Source of the DNA: Prolixibacteraceae bacterium JC049
GTDB taxonomy: Bacteria > Bacteroidota > Bacteroidia > Bacteroidales > Prolixibacteraceae
NCBI GenBank assembly: GCA_023369685.1
Contig: SACZ01000007.1
Location: forward strand, 124,001-188,000
Length of the DNA: 64,000 nt
Reading direction: 5' to 3'
A program made the translations under genes and the position numbers. Position 1 is the stretch's first letter; the number at the start of each line of letters is the position of its first letter. The notes under the pieces are model-generated. The model made no database searches, was not told the origin of the DNA, and was given only the letters and a program-made list of their open reading frames with translations. Below, piece after piece: positions 7,693 through 17,079 of this stretch.

Positions 7693-10158
7693 ATGTTAAA
7701 ACACAACATTATCCTCCTACTGCTTTCACTATCTCTTTATTCCACAGGTAGTGCACAAGAAATGAAAAATGATATTCATAAGGATATCATACTTATGAAT
7801 GATATAAAAAGTGAGAATCTCAGTTCTTTAAAAGATATGATTGGTAATTCTAGAATTGTTATGCTAGGTGAGGTTGACCACAGTTATGGGAATATTTTTG
7901 AAGCAAAAATTAAGGTGATGAAATATTTACATCAAGAGATGGGCTTTGACATCATCGCTTTTGAGAGTGGCTTTTATGACCTAAAAAAAGCTTCAGAAGA
8001 AATGGAACAAAGAGGAAATATAAAACTATGTATGGCAAAAAGTATATTCCCTATATGGATAAATACAAAAGAATTTCTTCCATTCATAAAGTATATCGAA
8101 GAAAACAATAGCGAACTATTACTCACCGGATTCGACAGTCAATTCTCGGGCGAATATGTTTTTGAAAATTTGAAGGACGATTTTAGGAAGTTTGTTGAAA
8201 ATGAAGTTTCCGCAGAAGTTTTAGACTCATGGATCGACCACATTGAAACCATGAGTGATGACTTTCAGTTCGTTAACGATTCTTCACAATTCAACCTTTT
8301 CAATAAGCACACTTCTGAAATTAGAAATGTTCTTCTTGCAAAGAAGAATTACTTAAAGAGTGATGAGGAAGAAATAGATTTTCTTATTCAGCTACTTCAT
8401 AATATACAGCAAACGGCATCAGACTATTATATCAACAAAACCGGTACAAAATCTGAAAAAGAATGGAAAGCCAAAGACAGCAATGTTAGAGATCAATTGA
8501 TGGCTGAAAATTTGATCTTTTTAGCAAAGAAATACCCTAACAAAAAAATTATATGCTGGGGGGCAACAGCTCATTTTGCCAATAAAGTATGGAAGTTAAA
8601 GCATGAAGAACTGAAGAGTTTTACTCCAATGGGAAGCCATATTAAAAAGCAACTAGGCGAAGATCAAGTATATATCCTTGGTTTCACTGCCGCAAAAGAT
8701 AAGTCGCAAAACATTTGTTCCATTGAACAGGAATTTAACAAAAAGGATGCACGATTTGGCTTTTTAGATCTTAAATCCTCAACGGGAAAGACACAGTTTA
8801 AAAGTTATTGTATTGATTTAAAAGAAGCTGCTGTTTATGGGGACTGGAAAGAGGTAATTGATGGTATGTTTTTCTTAGATACAATTACAAAGTCAACACA
8901 TTACTTACTGGATTTAGACTTTGAATCAAATAGTTCCGTACTAAAAGACATTTCTCCAGACAAGAAAACAGATCAAAAAAATTTAATTACTAATCGTCAA
9001 AATATATTTTCTTATCAAATCATTCGAGAAAGAACAAAAGATATGATTATCCATTCGGGCAAAGTAGAAGATAGTAAGACAAAACAGGCTATTCCATATG
9101 TAAACATTGGTATTCGAAATACATTAATAGGTACTTCTGCTGATTTTAATGGAAATTTCTATCTCAAAATTCCTAGTCAGTATCAATCAGATACGATAAG
9201 TTTCTCATGCATCGGATATCAAACAGAAAGGATAGCAGTTAAGGATTTGTCCTCGAGAAAAAACATTGCACTCTCCCCTGCTACTGAAAACATAGAAGAG
9301 GTGACAGTTTACGGAGAACCTTTAACTGCAAAGTTGATTATGAAGAGAGTTATTAAGAATATAAAACATAACTATATTCAAACACCTTACAGTCAACTTC
9401 GACTTTACCGACAAAAGAGATGGAGTCCTTATGATGAGAAATTCTATCTACAAGAAGAATTAAGGAGTATTTATGATAATAATGGCTACAAGTCCGTACC
9501 GATGTATCCGATACGTTACGAGGGATTTAATGTGAGCAAACAAGGAAGAATAGCCGTAATAGATACAATTACTGGGAGTACAGGTAAATTTAGGAATAAG
9601 CAAACGAAAATAATAGCACCAATCGGCCTGTCAGATGTGGTGAACATGAGATATAACAACTTTTTGAATAGAAGTAAGCTATCGAAATATGAATTTGAAA
9701 TTAAAAAAAGTATTAGCACTGATACAGGAGAGCAATTACTAATCGCTTTTCGTGCAAAGAAACCCAGGCATCGCACTACTGCACAATTAGCGCCAATTGA
9801 TTATAGTGGTACTATCACTATTAATGCTAACGACTATGCAATTGTAAAGGTAAATTCTACCACAATTCAAGATAAGAACAAGATATGGTTAGCAAAAAGA
9901 ACCTCTGCCTATTACACCGAAAAAGCTTGGTTTAAGAAAGAAATTGTCAGTTACAAAAAATATGGCAACTATTATTATTTAGAGAAAATTCATCGTACTT
10001 CAAACCATGATTTTAGATATATATATTTTACAGATATAATAGGTCTGGAAGTAAAAGAAGGGAAATTGCCAAGACCTAAAAAAGGTAAATACCATATTAT
10101 GAGAACAGAAGAGGCTTACAATCCAGCTGATTGGAAATTCTTGAAAGAATCGTTCTAA
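7693..10158 (+). CDS. Erythromycin esterase-like domain fused to CarboxypepD-regulatory-like and C-terminal domain
   Basis: An 821-residue exported protein (signal peptide about residues 1-21). Residues 40-400 match the erythromycin esterase superfamily: LGEVDHSYGN with the conserved E and H, then AFESGFYDL and CWGATAHFAN. Residues 450-540 are a CarboxypepD_reg-like beta domain (VEDSKTKQAIPYVNIGI, GTSADFNGNFYL, FSCIGYQTERI). The last 280 residues resemble the DUF5686-type region that follows this domain in Bacteroidota envelope proteins. Members of the esterase family include macrolide esterases and proteins of unknown substrate, so resistance cannot be assumed. The fusion suggests an envelope-anchored hydrolase. 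It has its own promoter at 7563-7601. Confidence 0.75.
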   Translation: MLKHNIILLLLSLSLYSTGSAQEMKNDIHKDIILMNDIKSENLSSLKDMIGNSRIVMLGEVDHSYGNIFEAKIKVMKYLHQEMGFDIIAFESGFYDLKKASEEMEQRGNIKLCMAKSIFPIWINTKEFLPFIKYIEENNSELLLTGFDSQFSGEYVFENLKDDFRKFVENEVSAEVLDSWIDHIETMSDDFQFVNDSSQFNLFNKHTSEIRNVLLAKKNYLKSDEEEIDFLIQLLHNIQQTASDYYINKTGTKSEKEWKAKDSNVRDQLMAENLIFLAKKYPNKKIICWGATAHFANKVWKLKHEELKSFTPMGSHIKKQLGEDQVYILGFTAAKDKSQNICSIEQEFNKKDARFGFLDLKSSTGKTQFKSYCIDLKEAAVYGDWKEVIDGMFFLDTITKSTHYLLDLDFESNSSVLKDISPDKKTDQKNLITNRQNIFSYQIIRERTKDMIIHSGKVEDSKTKQAIPYVNIGIRNTLIGTSADFNGNFYLKIPSQYQSDTISFSCIGYQTERIAVKDLSSRKNIALSPATENIEEVTVYGEPLTAKLIMKRVIKNIKHNYIQTPYSQLRLYRQKRWSPYDEKFYLQEELRSIYDNNGYKSVPMYPIRYEGFNVSKQGRIAVIDTITGSTGKFRNKQTKIIAPIGLSDVVNMRYNNFLNRSKLSKYEFEIKKSISTDTGEQLLIAFRAKKPRHRTTAQLAPIDYSGTITINANDYAIVKVNSTTIQDKNKIWLAKRTSAYYTEKAWFKKEIVSYKKYGNYYYLEKIHRTSNHDFRYIYFTDIIGLEVKEGKLPRPKKGKYHIMRTEEAYNPADWKFLKESF

Positions 10159-10198
10159 GTTAATGGCAAACAATCAACTATAACAAAGAGTTAAGCAT

Positions 10199-11524
10199 AT
10201 GCAATTCGAATTGGATAATCAGACGATAAAGGATCTTGAGTTGTTGGGAGATGGAAAATTAAACGACTCCATATTCTCTTTCTACAATCGAACAAAAACG
10301 CTTGGAGGTAAAGCCTGTTTATTGAAGTTAATGGAGAATCCATTGACTGATCTGGAGCAGTTGAAAAGAAGAAGTCGACTGATAAAGTACATTGCATCCA
10401 TCGATTTAGAATTACAGATAAACTCTAATCAGCTGGACTTTATCGATGCTTATACCCGATTGAATATTCCTTCGCTTAGGAACAACTGGGTGGATGCTTT
10501 TTTCCAACACTTATCGTATCGCTTAAAACCGCAGAATGATTATTATCTGATACAGGCAAGTATTCAGCAGTTAATATACCTCATAAAAGAGGTAAAGCAA
10601 CTAGTTGGCTCTGAATTTCATAATGCACCAAAGGAGTTCACTCAATTAATTGATGAGTTAAAGCTGTTCATCACTCATAAAGAGATAAAAGCAATTGATC
10701 TCGATAATGATAGAATTGGTTTTAAGAATATCAATCGCTTTGATTGTATCTTTAGAAAAAAGTACAAACATGAGTTAATCCGTTTTATTGAAATCATCTA
10801 TCTTTTGGATGTTTATATTTCCATTGGTAATGTAGCCAAAGAAGAATGTTTAGCGTTTGTAGAATACGCTGACTCCTCGACTCCATCTATCTCAATAGAG
10901 GCACTGCATCACCCACTGTTGCCTAATGCAGTGCCTTATGATGTTCAGATCAATGAATCGAACAACTTGTGCTTTCTAACTGGTCCGAACATGGCAGGAA
11001 AATCAACATTTTTAAAGTCGTTGGGCATTGCTGTTTATATTTCTCATTTGGGCTTTCCTGTTCCGGCTAAAAAGATGATTACTTCTGTTTACAATGGTAT
11101 AATTACCACCCTTAATCTTTCTGATAATATGAATAGAGGCTACAGTCACTTTTATAGTGAGGTGAAAAGAGTGAAAAAGGCCGCCATAAAGCTGAAAGAG
11201 AAAAACAGGCTTTTTGTGATTTTCGATGAGCTATTTCGTGGTACCAATGTGAAAGATGCTTTTGATGCGTCGCTATTGATAATAGAGTCGTTTGCCCAGA
11301 TTAATAAAAGTACATTCTGCGTATCGACTCATATAACCGAAGTGGCAGAACAACTAAAACAATTAAAGAATATCGAATACAAATATTTCGACTCGAAGCT
11401 TGTAAACGGAAAGCCAACTTATAGCTATGAACTAAAAAATGGAGTGTCGCATGAGAGACTTGGAATGCATATTGTAAGGAATGAAGACATTGTAGAAATC
11501 TTGAGCTCAATCACTAAAAATTAG
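10199..11524 (+). CDS. Short MutS-family ATPase
   Basis: A 441-residue protein with a MutS core-like helical region and the MutS ATPase at the C-terminus: Walker A GPNMAGKST near residue 260, the NLSDNMNRGYSHFYSEVKR segment, Walker B FVIFDELFRGTN near 340, and the STHITEVAEQL switch. It lacks the mismatch-recognition and connector domains of MutS1, so it is one of the short MutS paralogues found in Bacteroidota rather than the main mismatch repair protein. Such paralogues may act on branched DNA or in recombination; the role here is not shown. It follows the esterase-fusion gene by 40 nt and could be read through from it. Confidence 0.85.
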   Translation: MQFELDNQTIKDLELLGDGKLNDSIFSFYNRTKTLGGKACLLKLMENPLTDLEQLKRRSRLIKYIASIDLELQINSNQLDFIDAYTRLNIPSLRNNWVDAFFQHLSYRLKPQNDYYLIQASIQQLIYLIKEVKQLVGSEFHNAPKEFTQLIDELKLFITHKEIKAIDLDNDRIGFKNINRFDCIFRKKYKHELIRFIEIIYLLDVYISIGNVAKEECLAFVEYADSSTPSISIEALHHPLLPNAVPYDVQINESNNLCFLTGPNMAGKSTFLKSLGIAVYISHLGFPVPAKKMITSVYNGIITTLNLSDNMNRGYSHFYSEVKRVKKAAIKLKEKNRLFVIFDELFRGTNVKDAFDASLLIIESFAQINKSTFCVSTHITEVAEQLKQLKNIEYKYFDSKLVNGKPTYSYELKNGVSHERLGMHIVRNEDIVEILSSITKN

Positions 11525-11626
11525 ATAAAACTGAAACTATAATATCTTTGTAAGAGGATCTGTTGGCAGCAAAAAGATCTAGTGCATCATTGAGTTAGCA
11601 ATATATACAATTCAGAAAAGCAGAAA

Positions 11627-12184
11627 ATGGAAACCAAATATTTTACAAAAAGAGAAGATTGGAGAAAATGGCTCAAAAATAATTTTGAGAGCAAAGATGA
11701 CATTTGGCTGGAATATCCATTGAAAAAGAGTGGCAAGGAACGAATTGTCTACAATGATGCAGTAGAAGAGGCTTTATGCTTTGGCTGGATTGACAGCACA
11801 GTTAAATCACTAAACGAAGAGACTTCTGTTCAGCGTTTTTGCAAAAGGAGAAAGAACTCAACCTTTTCACAGCCTAATATTGAACGTTTAAAGTGGCTGT
11901 ATGAAAACAATCTGATTCATCCCTCTATTTTAGAAGGTGTTTTAGAATTGGTTCAGCAAGATTTTATATTCCCAGAAGACATAATAAAGCAACTACAACT
12001 AGATCAATCTGTCTGGGAAAGCTTCCAAAGCTTTTCAGATCCATACAAAAGAATTAGAATTGCTTATATTGATAGTGCTAGAAAAAGACCAGAGGAGTTT
12101 GCCAAACGCCTGAAAAACTTCATCGAGAAAACTAGAGCCAATAAGCTGATTAAAGGTTTCGGAGGAATTGAGAAATACTATTGA
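11627..12184 (+). CDS. YdeI/OmpD-associated (OmdA) family protein
   Basis: A 185-residue soluble protein. Family signatures are FTKREDWRKWLKNNF at the N-terminus, DAVEEALCFGWIDS, and a basic stretch FCKRRKNSTFSQPNIERLKWL, followed by the C-terminal helical AYIDSARKRPEEFAKRL segment. The family is annotated as bacteriocin-protection or OmpD-associated, but the biochemical activity is not established. A second, differently built family member is at 29184-29672. The gene lies 100 nt after the MutS-like gene and appears monocistronic. Confidence 0.85.
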   Translation: METKYFTKREDWRKWLKNNFESKDDIWLEYPLKKSGKERIVYNDAVEEALCFGWIDSTVKSLNEETSVQRFCKRRKNSTFSQPNIERLKWLYENNLIHPSILEGVLELVQQDFIFPEDIIKQLQLDQSVWESFQSFSDPYKRIRIAYIDSARKRPEEFAKRLKNFIEKTRANKLIKGFGGIEKYY

Positions 12185-12329
12185 AATATTATTCAGTGAT
12201 TCGTAATCTCTAAAAAAAAAGAGAGACAAATGAGTTGGGTAATTTATAAGCTGCTTGAACAGAGATCTGATTTTCAAGCTAAAAATAACGGGGATTTAAT
12301 CCTTAATTTTAAGATATTAATAAACAAGA

Positions 12330-12767
12330 ATGAGCAATAATAATTTTAATACACATGTTTACTTTTCCCTTGTAGGAGATGAATTCTACCCTGAAGAGCT
12401 TTCAAAGGAATTAGGAATCGAACCGACTAATTCCTGTAAAACTGGAGATGAAGGAAAATACAAAAAAGAGTTGACATTCTCTTCCTGGCAGCTATCAACC
12501 GAAAAAGGAAAGGAATATTCTGATATTGAAAAGCTTGTCAGTGAAATTATTGACCAACTAAAAGATAAAGTAGAAATAATAAATAACCTGAAACAGAAAT
12601 ATGAACTCGAATCTGTATTACAAATAGTATTAGATATCGATACAAATCCGGAACAATCAACACCTTACCTAGGGCATGACTTGGAAACAATTGAATTCCT
12701 ATTTAAAACTCAAACCAGGACAGACGTTGATATTTATACATTTGACTCAAGAGATAATGAAATATAA
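12330..12767 (+). CDS. DUF4279 domain-containing protein
   Basis: A 145-residue soluble protein. It starts with a beta strand and FYPEELSKELGIEPTNSCKTGD, the arrangement typical of DUF4279, and keeps the later SSWQLST and LQIVLDIDTN segments. There is no signal peptide or membrane segment. Function is unknown; members are scattered in bacteria, often near toxin-immunity or accessory genes. A rho-independent terminator follows at 12796-12821. Confidence 0.75.
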   Translation: MSNNNFNTHVYFSLVGDEFYPEELSKELGIEPTNSCKTGDEGKYKKELTFSSWQLSTEKGKEYSDIEKLVSEIIDQLKDKVEIINNLKQKYELESVLQIVLDIDTNPEQSTPYLGHDLETIEFLFKTQTRTDVDIYTFDSRDNEI

Positions 12768-12795
12768 CAAAGAATCAGAATAATCTATTCAAAGC

Positions 12796-12821
12796 AAAGG
12801 GACTATGAAAAGTCCCTTTTT
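12796..12821 (+). terminator. Rho-independent terminator after the DUF4279 gene
   Basis: Stem AAAGGGACT / AGTCCCTTT with a short loop, followed by a run of T. It sits 28 nt after the DUF4279 stop and, on the other strand, near the end of the thioredoxin gene, so it may serve both convergent units. Confidence 0.85.
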
Positions 12822-12864
12822 TTGTTGTAAACATAGATGATTTTAAATCCTCTGAAACAAGTAT

Positions 12865-13179
12865 TTAAGCATACTTATCGATCAATGCTTTTAATTGATC
12901 TTTAGATTGTAAACCAACTCTCTTTTCTTGCACATTTCGATCTTTAATCAGAAATAATGCAGGAATATTTCTTACTTGATAATCGCTGGCCAAATCCTGG
13001 TTATGATCCACATTAACTTTGGCGATAATCACATTCTCTTTATACTCTTTAGCTAATGACTCAACAATGGGCAATAGCGTTTTACATGGGCCACACCATT
13101 CTGCATAAAAATCGAGCAGAACAGGAGTATTACCATTAAGTATTTCGTTCAATTCACTTTTTGATTTCAATTCTATCAT
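12865..13179 (-). CDS. Thioredoxin
   Basis: A 104-residue thioredoxin with the full fold and the active site WCGPC (C29, C32). The conserved cis-proline segment NIPALFL is present. There is no signal peptide, so it is cytoplasmic and reduces protein disulfides. It is the last gene of a minus-strand set: AraC regulator, AhpD-like protein, thioredoxin, with 16 nt between the AhpD-like stop and its start. The pairing with a CxxC peroxidase-type protein suggests thioredoxin recycles that protein during oxidative stress (inference). Confidence 0.93.
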   Translation of the reverse strand: MIELKSKSELNEILNGNTPVLLDFYAEWCGPCKTLLPIVESLAKEYKENVIIAKVNVDHNQDLASDYQVRNIPALFLIKDRNVQEKRVGLQSKDQLKALIDKYA

Positions 13180-13195
13180 GATTGTTTGATTTCAA

Positions 13196-13735
13196 TTATT
13201 TTACAATTGGAAAGTCTACTTCCACATTAGTTAAAGCGTGTGCATAATTGGTAAAAGTGACAGCAGCTACAATGGCAACAAAATCAATCAGTGCTTTGGC
13301 ATCGTAACCGGCTTTGAAGAAACGTTCTTTTACTGATTCATCGGCATGTCCTGCTTTTTCTGCTACCTGCTTGGCTAACGATGTAAGTACATTTAGCTTC
13401 TCATCCTTGATGGTAGCATTTCTAATTTGAAGGGTTTCCTCTTCTGAAAAACCATTCATTTTAGCTAAAGCGGTATGAGCCGACTTACAGTAAATACAAT
13501 TATTGGCTTCAGAAACAGCCAATTTAATAGCTTCAATTTCTTTATTGGAAAAAGTCTCTTTGCCTACACTTCCTGAAAATGCAAGGAAAGCGGATAGCGC
13601 AGAACTGGAGTAACCGATGGTTGCATAAAGGTTAGGAACCATTCCCAGTTGTTTTTTCAATTGATCGAAAATAGCTTGACTTTCTGAATTTACCTGATCT
13701 CTTGTTGGTACTGCAATGTTTGTTAAAGTTTCCAT
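13196..13735 (-). CDS. Carboxymuconolactone decarboxylase/AhpD-like peroxidase-related protein
   Basis: A 179-residue all-helical protein of the CMD/AhpD family. The redox motif is CIYCKSAH (C80, C83, H87), with the upstream E76 of the usual E..CxxC..H arrangement. The segment GMVPNLYATI is typical of the peroxidase-related subfamily. I start it at ATG 13735; an upstream extension to 13777 would use a non-ATG codon and adds nothing conserved. It is followed directly by thioredoxin, its likely reductant, and preceded by an AraC regulator on the same strand. Confidence 0.88.
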   Translation of the reverse strand: METLTNIAVPTRDQVNSESQAIFDQLKKQLGMVPNLYATIGYSSSALSAFLAFSGSVGKETFSNKEIEAIKLAVSEANNCIYCKSAHTALAKMNGFSEEETLQIRNATIKDEKLNVLTSLAKQVAEKAGHADESVKERFFKAGYDAKALIDFVAIVAAVTFTNYAHALTNVEVDFPIVK

Positions 13736-13828
13736 TTTATTACTGTTTAAATTATTTTCAAATAATGAACAGTACAAAAGTATGGCACAACAAACAGCAG
13801 GTGTTAGACCAAATTGCCTTACCAGTTA

Positions 13829-14626
13829 TCAGTTTTTCCCTTCTTTGAATTTTTGAGGAGAAATACCTTCCTGACTTTTAAAAAAACGACTAAAAACCTG
13901 GATTTCAGAAACCGACCAATCGGAATAGATGAGTTGCCGACGTGCTTCCAGCATAATACGATTTTGAATGAACTTAAGAGGCGTTATCTCTCCATGCTTC
14001 TTAAACAGGTTAGAAAGAGTTTTAGGCGATTTATTCAACAAATCGGCATATTCATTAACAGTGTGCTTTTCTTTGAAATGTTGCTCAACCAGGAAATTAT
14101 ACTCCCGAATGATATCTATGTTCCCACTAGTATCGGTATAATTATTTTGTGCTTTATAAATCCGAGTACATAGTATTAGTAAACGTTTCAGCAACATTTG
14201 AAGCATTTCCAGTTGCAAGTTATCTCTCGATTGCATTTCAATATGAAACATATTCATAACGGTCTGTAGCGTTTCAATATCTTCACTATTGGGTTGCAAC
14301 ATTGGTACGTTGGAAGCTCCAAAAAATAATAATCCCTTGCAGCTCACCTCGCTATCGTGATTGACGATGCAGTAGAAGTCACGATTCCACTTAATCAACT
14401 TAACCTGTTTGGTTTCAATGGGCTCAATTCGATGAAATTCAGTTAAACAGATGATTTGATTCTTATGCAACTTATACTCCACATTATCAATCTTCATCCG
14501 ATTATCATCTTCCACAAACCACAAAATAGATAATTCGCTCTCTTTAAATGCTTCCAGCAAATAGCAATTGTCTGAATTCACATCGACAATCTGAATATAT
14601 TCATTGTTCTTTCCTCTAAACTCCAT
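13829..14626 (-). CDS. AraC-family transcriptional regulator
   Basis: A 265-residue regulator with a cupin-like sensor half (about 1-150) and a C-terminal double helix-turn-helix. The HTH has YADLLNKSPKTLSNLFKKH and the family hallmark FSRFFKSQEGISPQKF near the C-terminus. It lies 93 nt upstream of the AhpD-like gene on the same strand and is the obvious candidate regulator of that redox pair. The effector is unknown. Confidence 0.9.
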   Translation of the reverse strand: MEFRGKNNEYIQIVDVNSDNCYLLEAFKESELSILWFVEDDNRMKIDNVEYKLHKNQIICLTEFHRIEPIETKQVKLIKWNRDFYCIVNHDSEVSCKGLLFFGASNVPMLQPNSEDIETLQTVMNMFHIEMQSRDNLQLEMLQMLLKRLLILCTRIYKAQNNYTDTSGNIDIIREYNFLVEQHFKEKHTVNEYADLLNKSPKTLSNLFKKHGEITPLKFIQNRIMLEARRQLIYSDWSVSEIQVFSRFFKSQEGISPQKFKEGKN

Positions 14627-14904
14627 CTAGTATTCCAATAATTAATGGTTGAAGGTAATGGCTCCATTTTCATAGATCGAAACCATCGTGCTTGCAACAG
14701 TTACCTGTTAGTTCTCTATCCTACCTTTTTCATAACTTTAGTAACAACCCCAACATATCTTTAAGGTTCATCGGATAGTAGTTTATCAGAAACTAACGAT
14801 TAATCTATCCTATAGAAGAGCATATCGCACTTCTATGCGACAAAAAATTAGCAACAGTGGATTAAAAAGCAATCAAATAATCATAATATTAACATTTAAT
14901 AAAC

Positions 14905-14912
14905 TACATTTG
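14905..14912 (+). promoter_or_regulatory. TAnnTTTG promoter box (TACATTTG)
   Basis: TACATTTG matches the Bacteroidota -7 consensus and lies about 90 nt upstream of the small membrane-protein frame at 15006. It is the only signal that I can support in the 14627-15005 gap, which otherwise holds no gene. The upstream box is not convincing. Confidence 0.4.
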
Positions 14913-15005
14913 TAGAGTTGAGCATGACAATTACATATTATTACACCAAGTAATTTTTAGTTCTAATTAAACTCTAAACACTCGTATTCATTGCCTTACT
15001 TGTCA

Positions 15006-15215
15006 ATGAGCTCGTCGATCGTATTTGGAGTAAATATATCTCTTATGATTTTTTTAGATTATACATACATTGCCTTCTTTTCAATTATGACGATTATTGT
15101 TTTAGTACAAGCAGTAATCAAACATAAAAAGATGAAATTAAGCCATTTTCTTCGTACCTTCCTTTTATCTCTATTTATGCTTTATATTATTTGGAATAAA
15201 GTAACCATGTTATAG
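15006..15215 (+). CDS. Small hypothetical membrane protein
   Basis: A 69-residue frame from ATG 15006 with two hydrophobic segments (about 5-33 and 48-65) separated by a basic loop (KHKKMKLSH). Positive charges in the loop suggest an inside orientation. I recognise no family. A TACATTTG promoter box about 90 nt upstream gives some support. It is not in an operon. It may be a chance frame, so confidence is low. Confidence 0.4.
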   Translation: MSSSIVFGVNISLMIFLDYTYIAFFSIMTIIVLVQAVIKHKKMKLSHFLRTFLLSLFMLYIIWNKVTML

Positions 15216-15486
15216 ATAGTATTCAAACAGCCCGAGCAAAACATAACCATTTCCAGCTTATACTAACGTAGGCTTCAATAATTAGTGATTAATTATTTAT
15301 TCAACATACGTTGTGCGATAAGTGAAAATCTCAATCTTGGGGGGAAATCGTTCAAATAAGGTTGACAATAGTTTTATTACCAGTTGGAGGGAAATCTTTT
15401 TGTTACATTCGTTGAGCATTATTGTTAATTGACCGTTTGGCGGAACAATTGGCATAATTTGATAACTAATCTAAACGAATAGACTA

Positions 15487-17070
15487 ATGAAGCAAGTTGT
15501 AACGCTTTCGGCATTGTCGCTATTGCTGGCTGCCGGATGTACATCGAAGAAGCAACAAACTACTGTTCAGAAAAAGCCCAATGTGCTGTTTATTTTAGCT
15601 GATGATTTTGGCTGTCACGATTTGAGCTGTACAGGAAGTAAATACTACGAAACTCCAAATATTGATCAAATAGCCCATCAAGGGGTAATGTTTACCAATG
15701 GTTATGCCACCTGTCAGGTGTGTAGCCCGTCGCGTGCCAGTATTATGTCAGGGCGTTTTCCTGCTCGTCATGGTATTACCGATTGGATTGGAGCAAAAAC
15801 CGGAGAAGCATGGCGCAAACAAGGACGTCACAATAAATTGTTACCACCAGAATACGTTCATGTATTAAATAAAGAGTATGTAACACTCCCAGAAGCAATG
15901 AAAGAGGCAGGTTATAAAACCTTCTTCGCAGGTAAATGGCACATTGGTGGTAAAGGATCATGGCCTCAGGATCATGGTTTCGATATAAATGTAGGAGGTT
16001 GGGATGCCGGAAGTCCACATGGAGGTTATTTCGATCCGTATAAGAATCCAAATCTAAAAAATCGCCAACCGGGAGAAAACCTTTCCATGCGTTTGGCTAA
16101 GGAGACCATCGATTTTATTAAAGCCAACAAAGACACTTCTTTCTTTGCTTATTTATCGTTTTATGCGGTACATGGTCCCATACAAACTACACAAGAAAAG
16201 TGGGCCAAATACCGAAAAAAAGCACAAGAGTTAGGTATTGCAGACAGAGGCTTTGAAATGGGTAAGTTTCTTCCAATTCGCCAGGAGCAAGATAATCCGG
16301 TTTATGCCGGTCTGGTGGAATCGATGGACGATGCAGTAGGATCGGTGCTGCAAACATTAAAAGAGTTGGGATTGGATGAAAATACCATTGTGGTGTTCAC
16401 TTCGGACAATGGAGGAGTGGCTGCAGGTGATGCATTTGCTACATCGAACAAGCCATTGCGTGCAGGAAAAGGTTATCAATTTGAAGGAGGAATAAGAGAG
16501 CCTTACTTCATAAAAGTACCTGGAGTAAAAGGAGGAACCACATGTGATGTTCCGGTTACCGGAACCGACTTCTACCCTACTTTATTGGAATTGGCCGGAG
16601 CAGAGCTTAAACCAGAAGAGCATTTAGATGGAGTAAGTTTAGTTCCTCTATTGAAAGGAGAAACCATAGGCGAACGACCATTGGTTTGGCACTACCCACA
16701 CTATGGAAACCAGGGAGGAGAGCCATCTTCTATTATTCGCCTGGGCGACTGGAAATTGATTCACTATTATGAAGATGATCGTAAAGAGCTTTACAACCTA
16801 AAGAATGACTTAAGCGAAACAACCGACCTGGCCTCGGCACATCCTGACAAGGTTAAACAATTGGATGAGCAACTATTTAACTACCTGAATAGTGTTGGTG
16901 CTCGCTATCCGAAGAAGGACCCAATTTATACTGTTGCTAAAGAGCAAAAACATCTGGATAATGTTCGCAATAAGCGTTGGCCCGGACTGGAACGACAACG
17001 CAAATGGTTCTTATCGGAAGACTTCGACCCTAAAAACAATTGGTGGGGAAGTTTAGTTACCAACGATTAA
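15487..17070 (+). CDS. Lipoprotein sulfatase (family S1)
   Basis: A 527-residue lipoprotein (LLAAGCTSKK lipobox, Cys18). It is an S1 sulfatase: NVLFILADDFG metal-binding start, CSPSRASIMSGR with the formylglycine cysteine at residue 79, GKWHIGG, and FTSDNGG for metal ligands. S1 enzymes hydrolyse sulfate esters of polysaccharides and need an anaerobic or aerobic maturase, which is not in the window. It is followed after 9 nt by a second sulfatase, so the two form an operon for sulfated glycan use. The exact subfamily and linkage cannot be read from sequence by eye. Confidence 0.93.
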   Translation: MKQVVTLSALSLLLAAGCTSKKQQTTVQKKPNVLFILADDFGCHDLSCTGSKYYETPNIDQIAHQGVMFTNGYATCQVCSPSRASIMSGRFPARHGITDWIGAKTGEAWRKQGRHNKLLPPEYVHVLNKEYVTLPEAMKEAGYKTFFAGKWHIGGKGSWPQDHGFDINVGGWDAGSPHGGYFDPYKNPNLKNRQPGENLSMRLAKETIDFIKANKDTSFFAYLSFYAVHGPIQTTQEKWAKYRKKAQELGIADRGFEMGKFLPIRQEQDNPVYAGLVESMDDAVGSVLQTLKELGLDENTIVVFTSDNGGVAAGDAFATSNKPLRAGKGYQFEGGIREPYFIKVPGVKGGTTCDVPVTGTDFYPTLLELAGAELKPEEHLDGVSLVPLLKGETIGERPLVWHYPHYGNQGGEPSSIIRLGDWKLIHYYEDDRKELYNLKNDLSETTDLASAHPDKVKQLDEQLFNYLNSVGARYPKKDPIYTVAKEQKHLDNVRNKRWPGLERQRKWFLSEDFDPKNNWWGSLVTND

Positions 17071-17079
17071 TTGCACACT

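Noticed and set aside
7693-10158. Macrolide resistance gene
   Set aside because: Only the superfamily fold is visible; export signal and extra domains argue against a dedicated antibiotic esterase.
10191-11524. Full mismatch-repair MutS
   Set aside because: The protein lacks the mismatch-binding domain and is half the usual size, so it is called a short MutS-family ATPase only.
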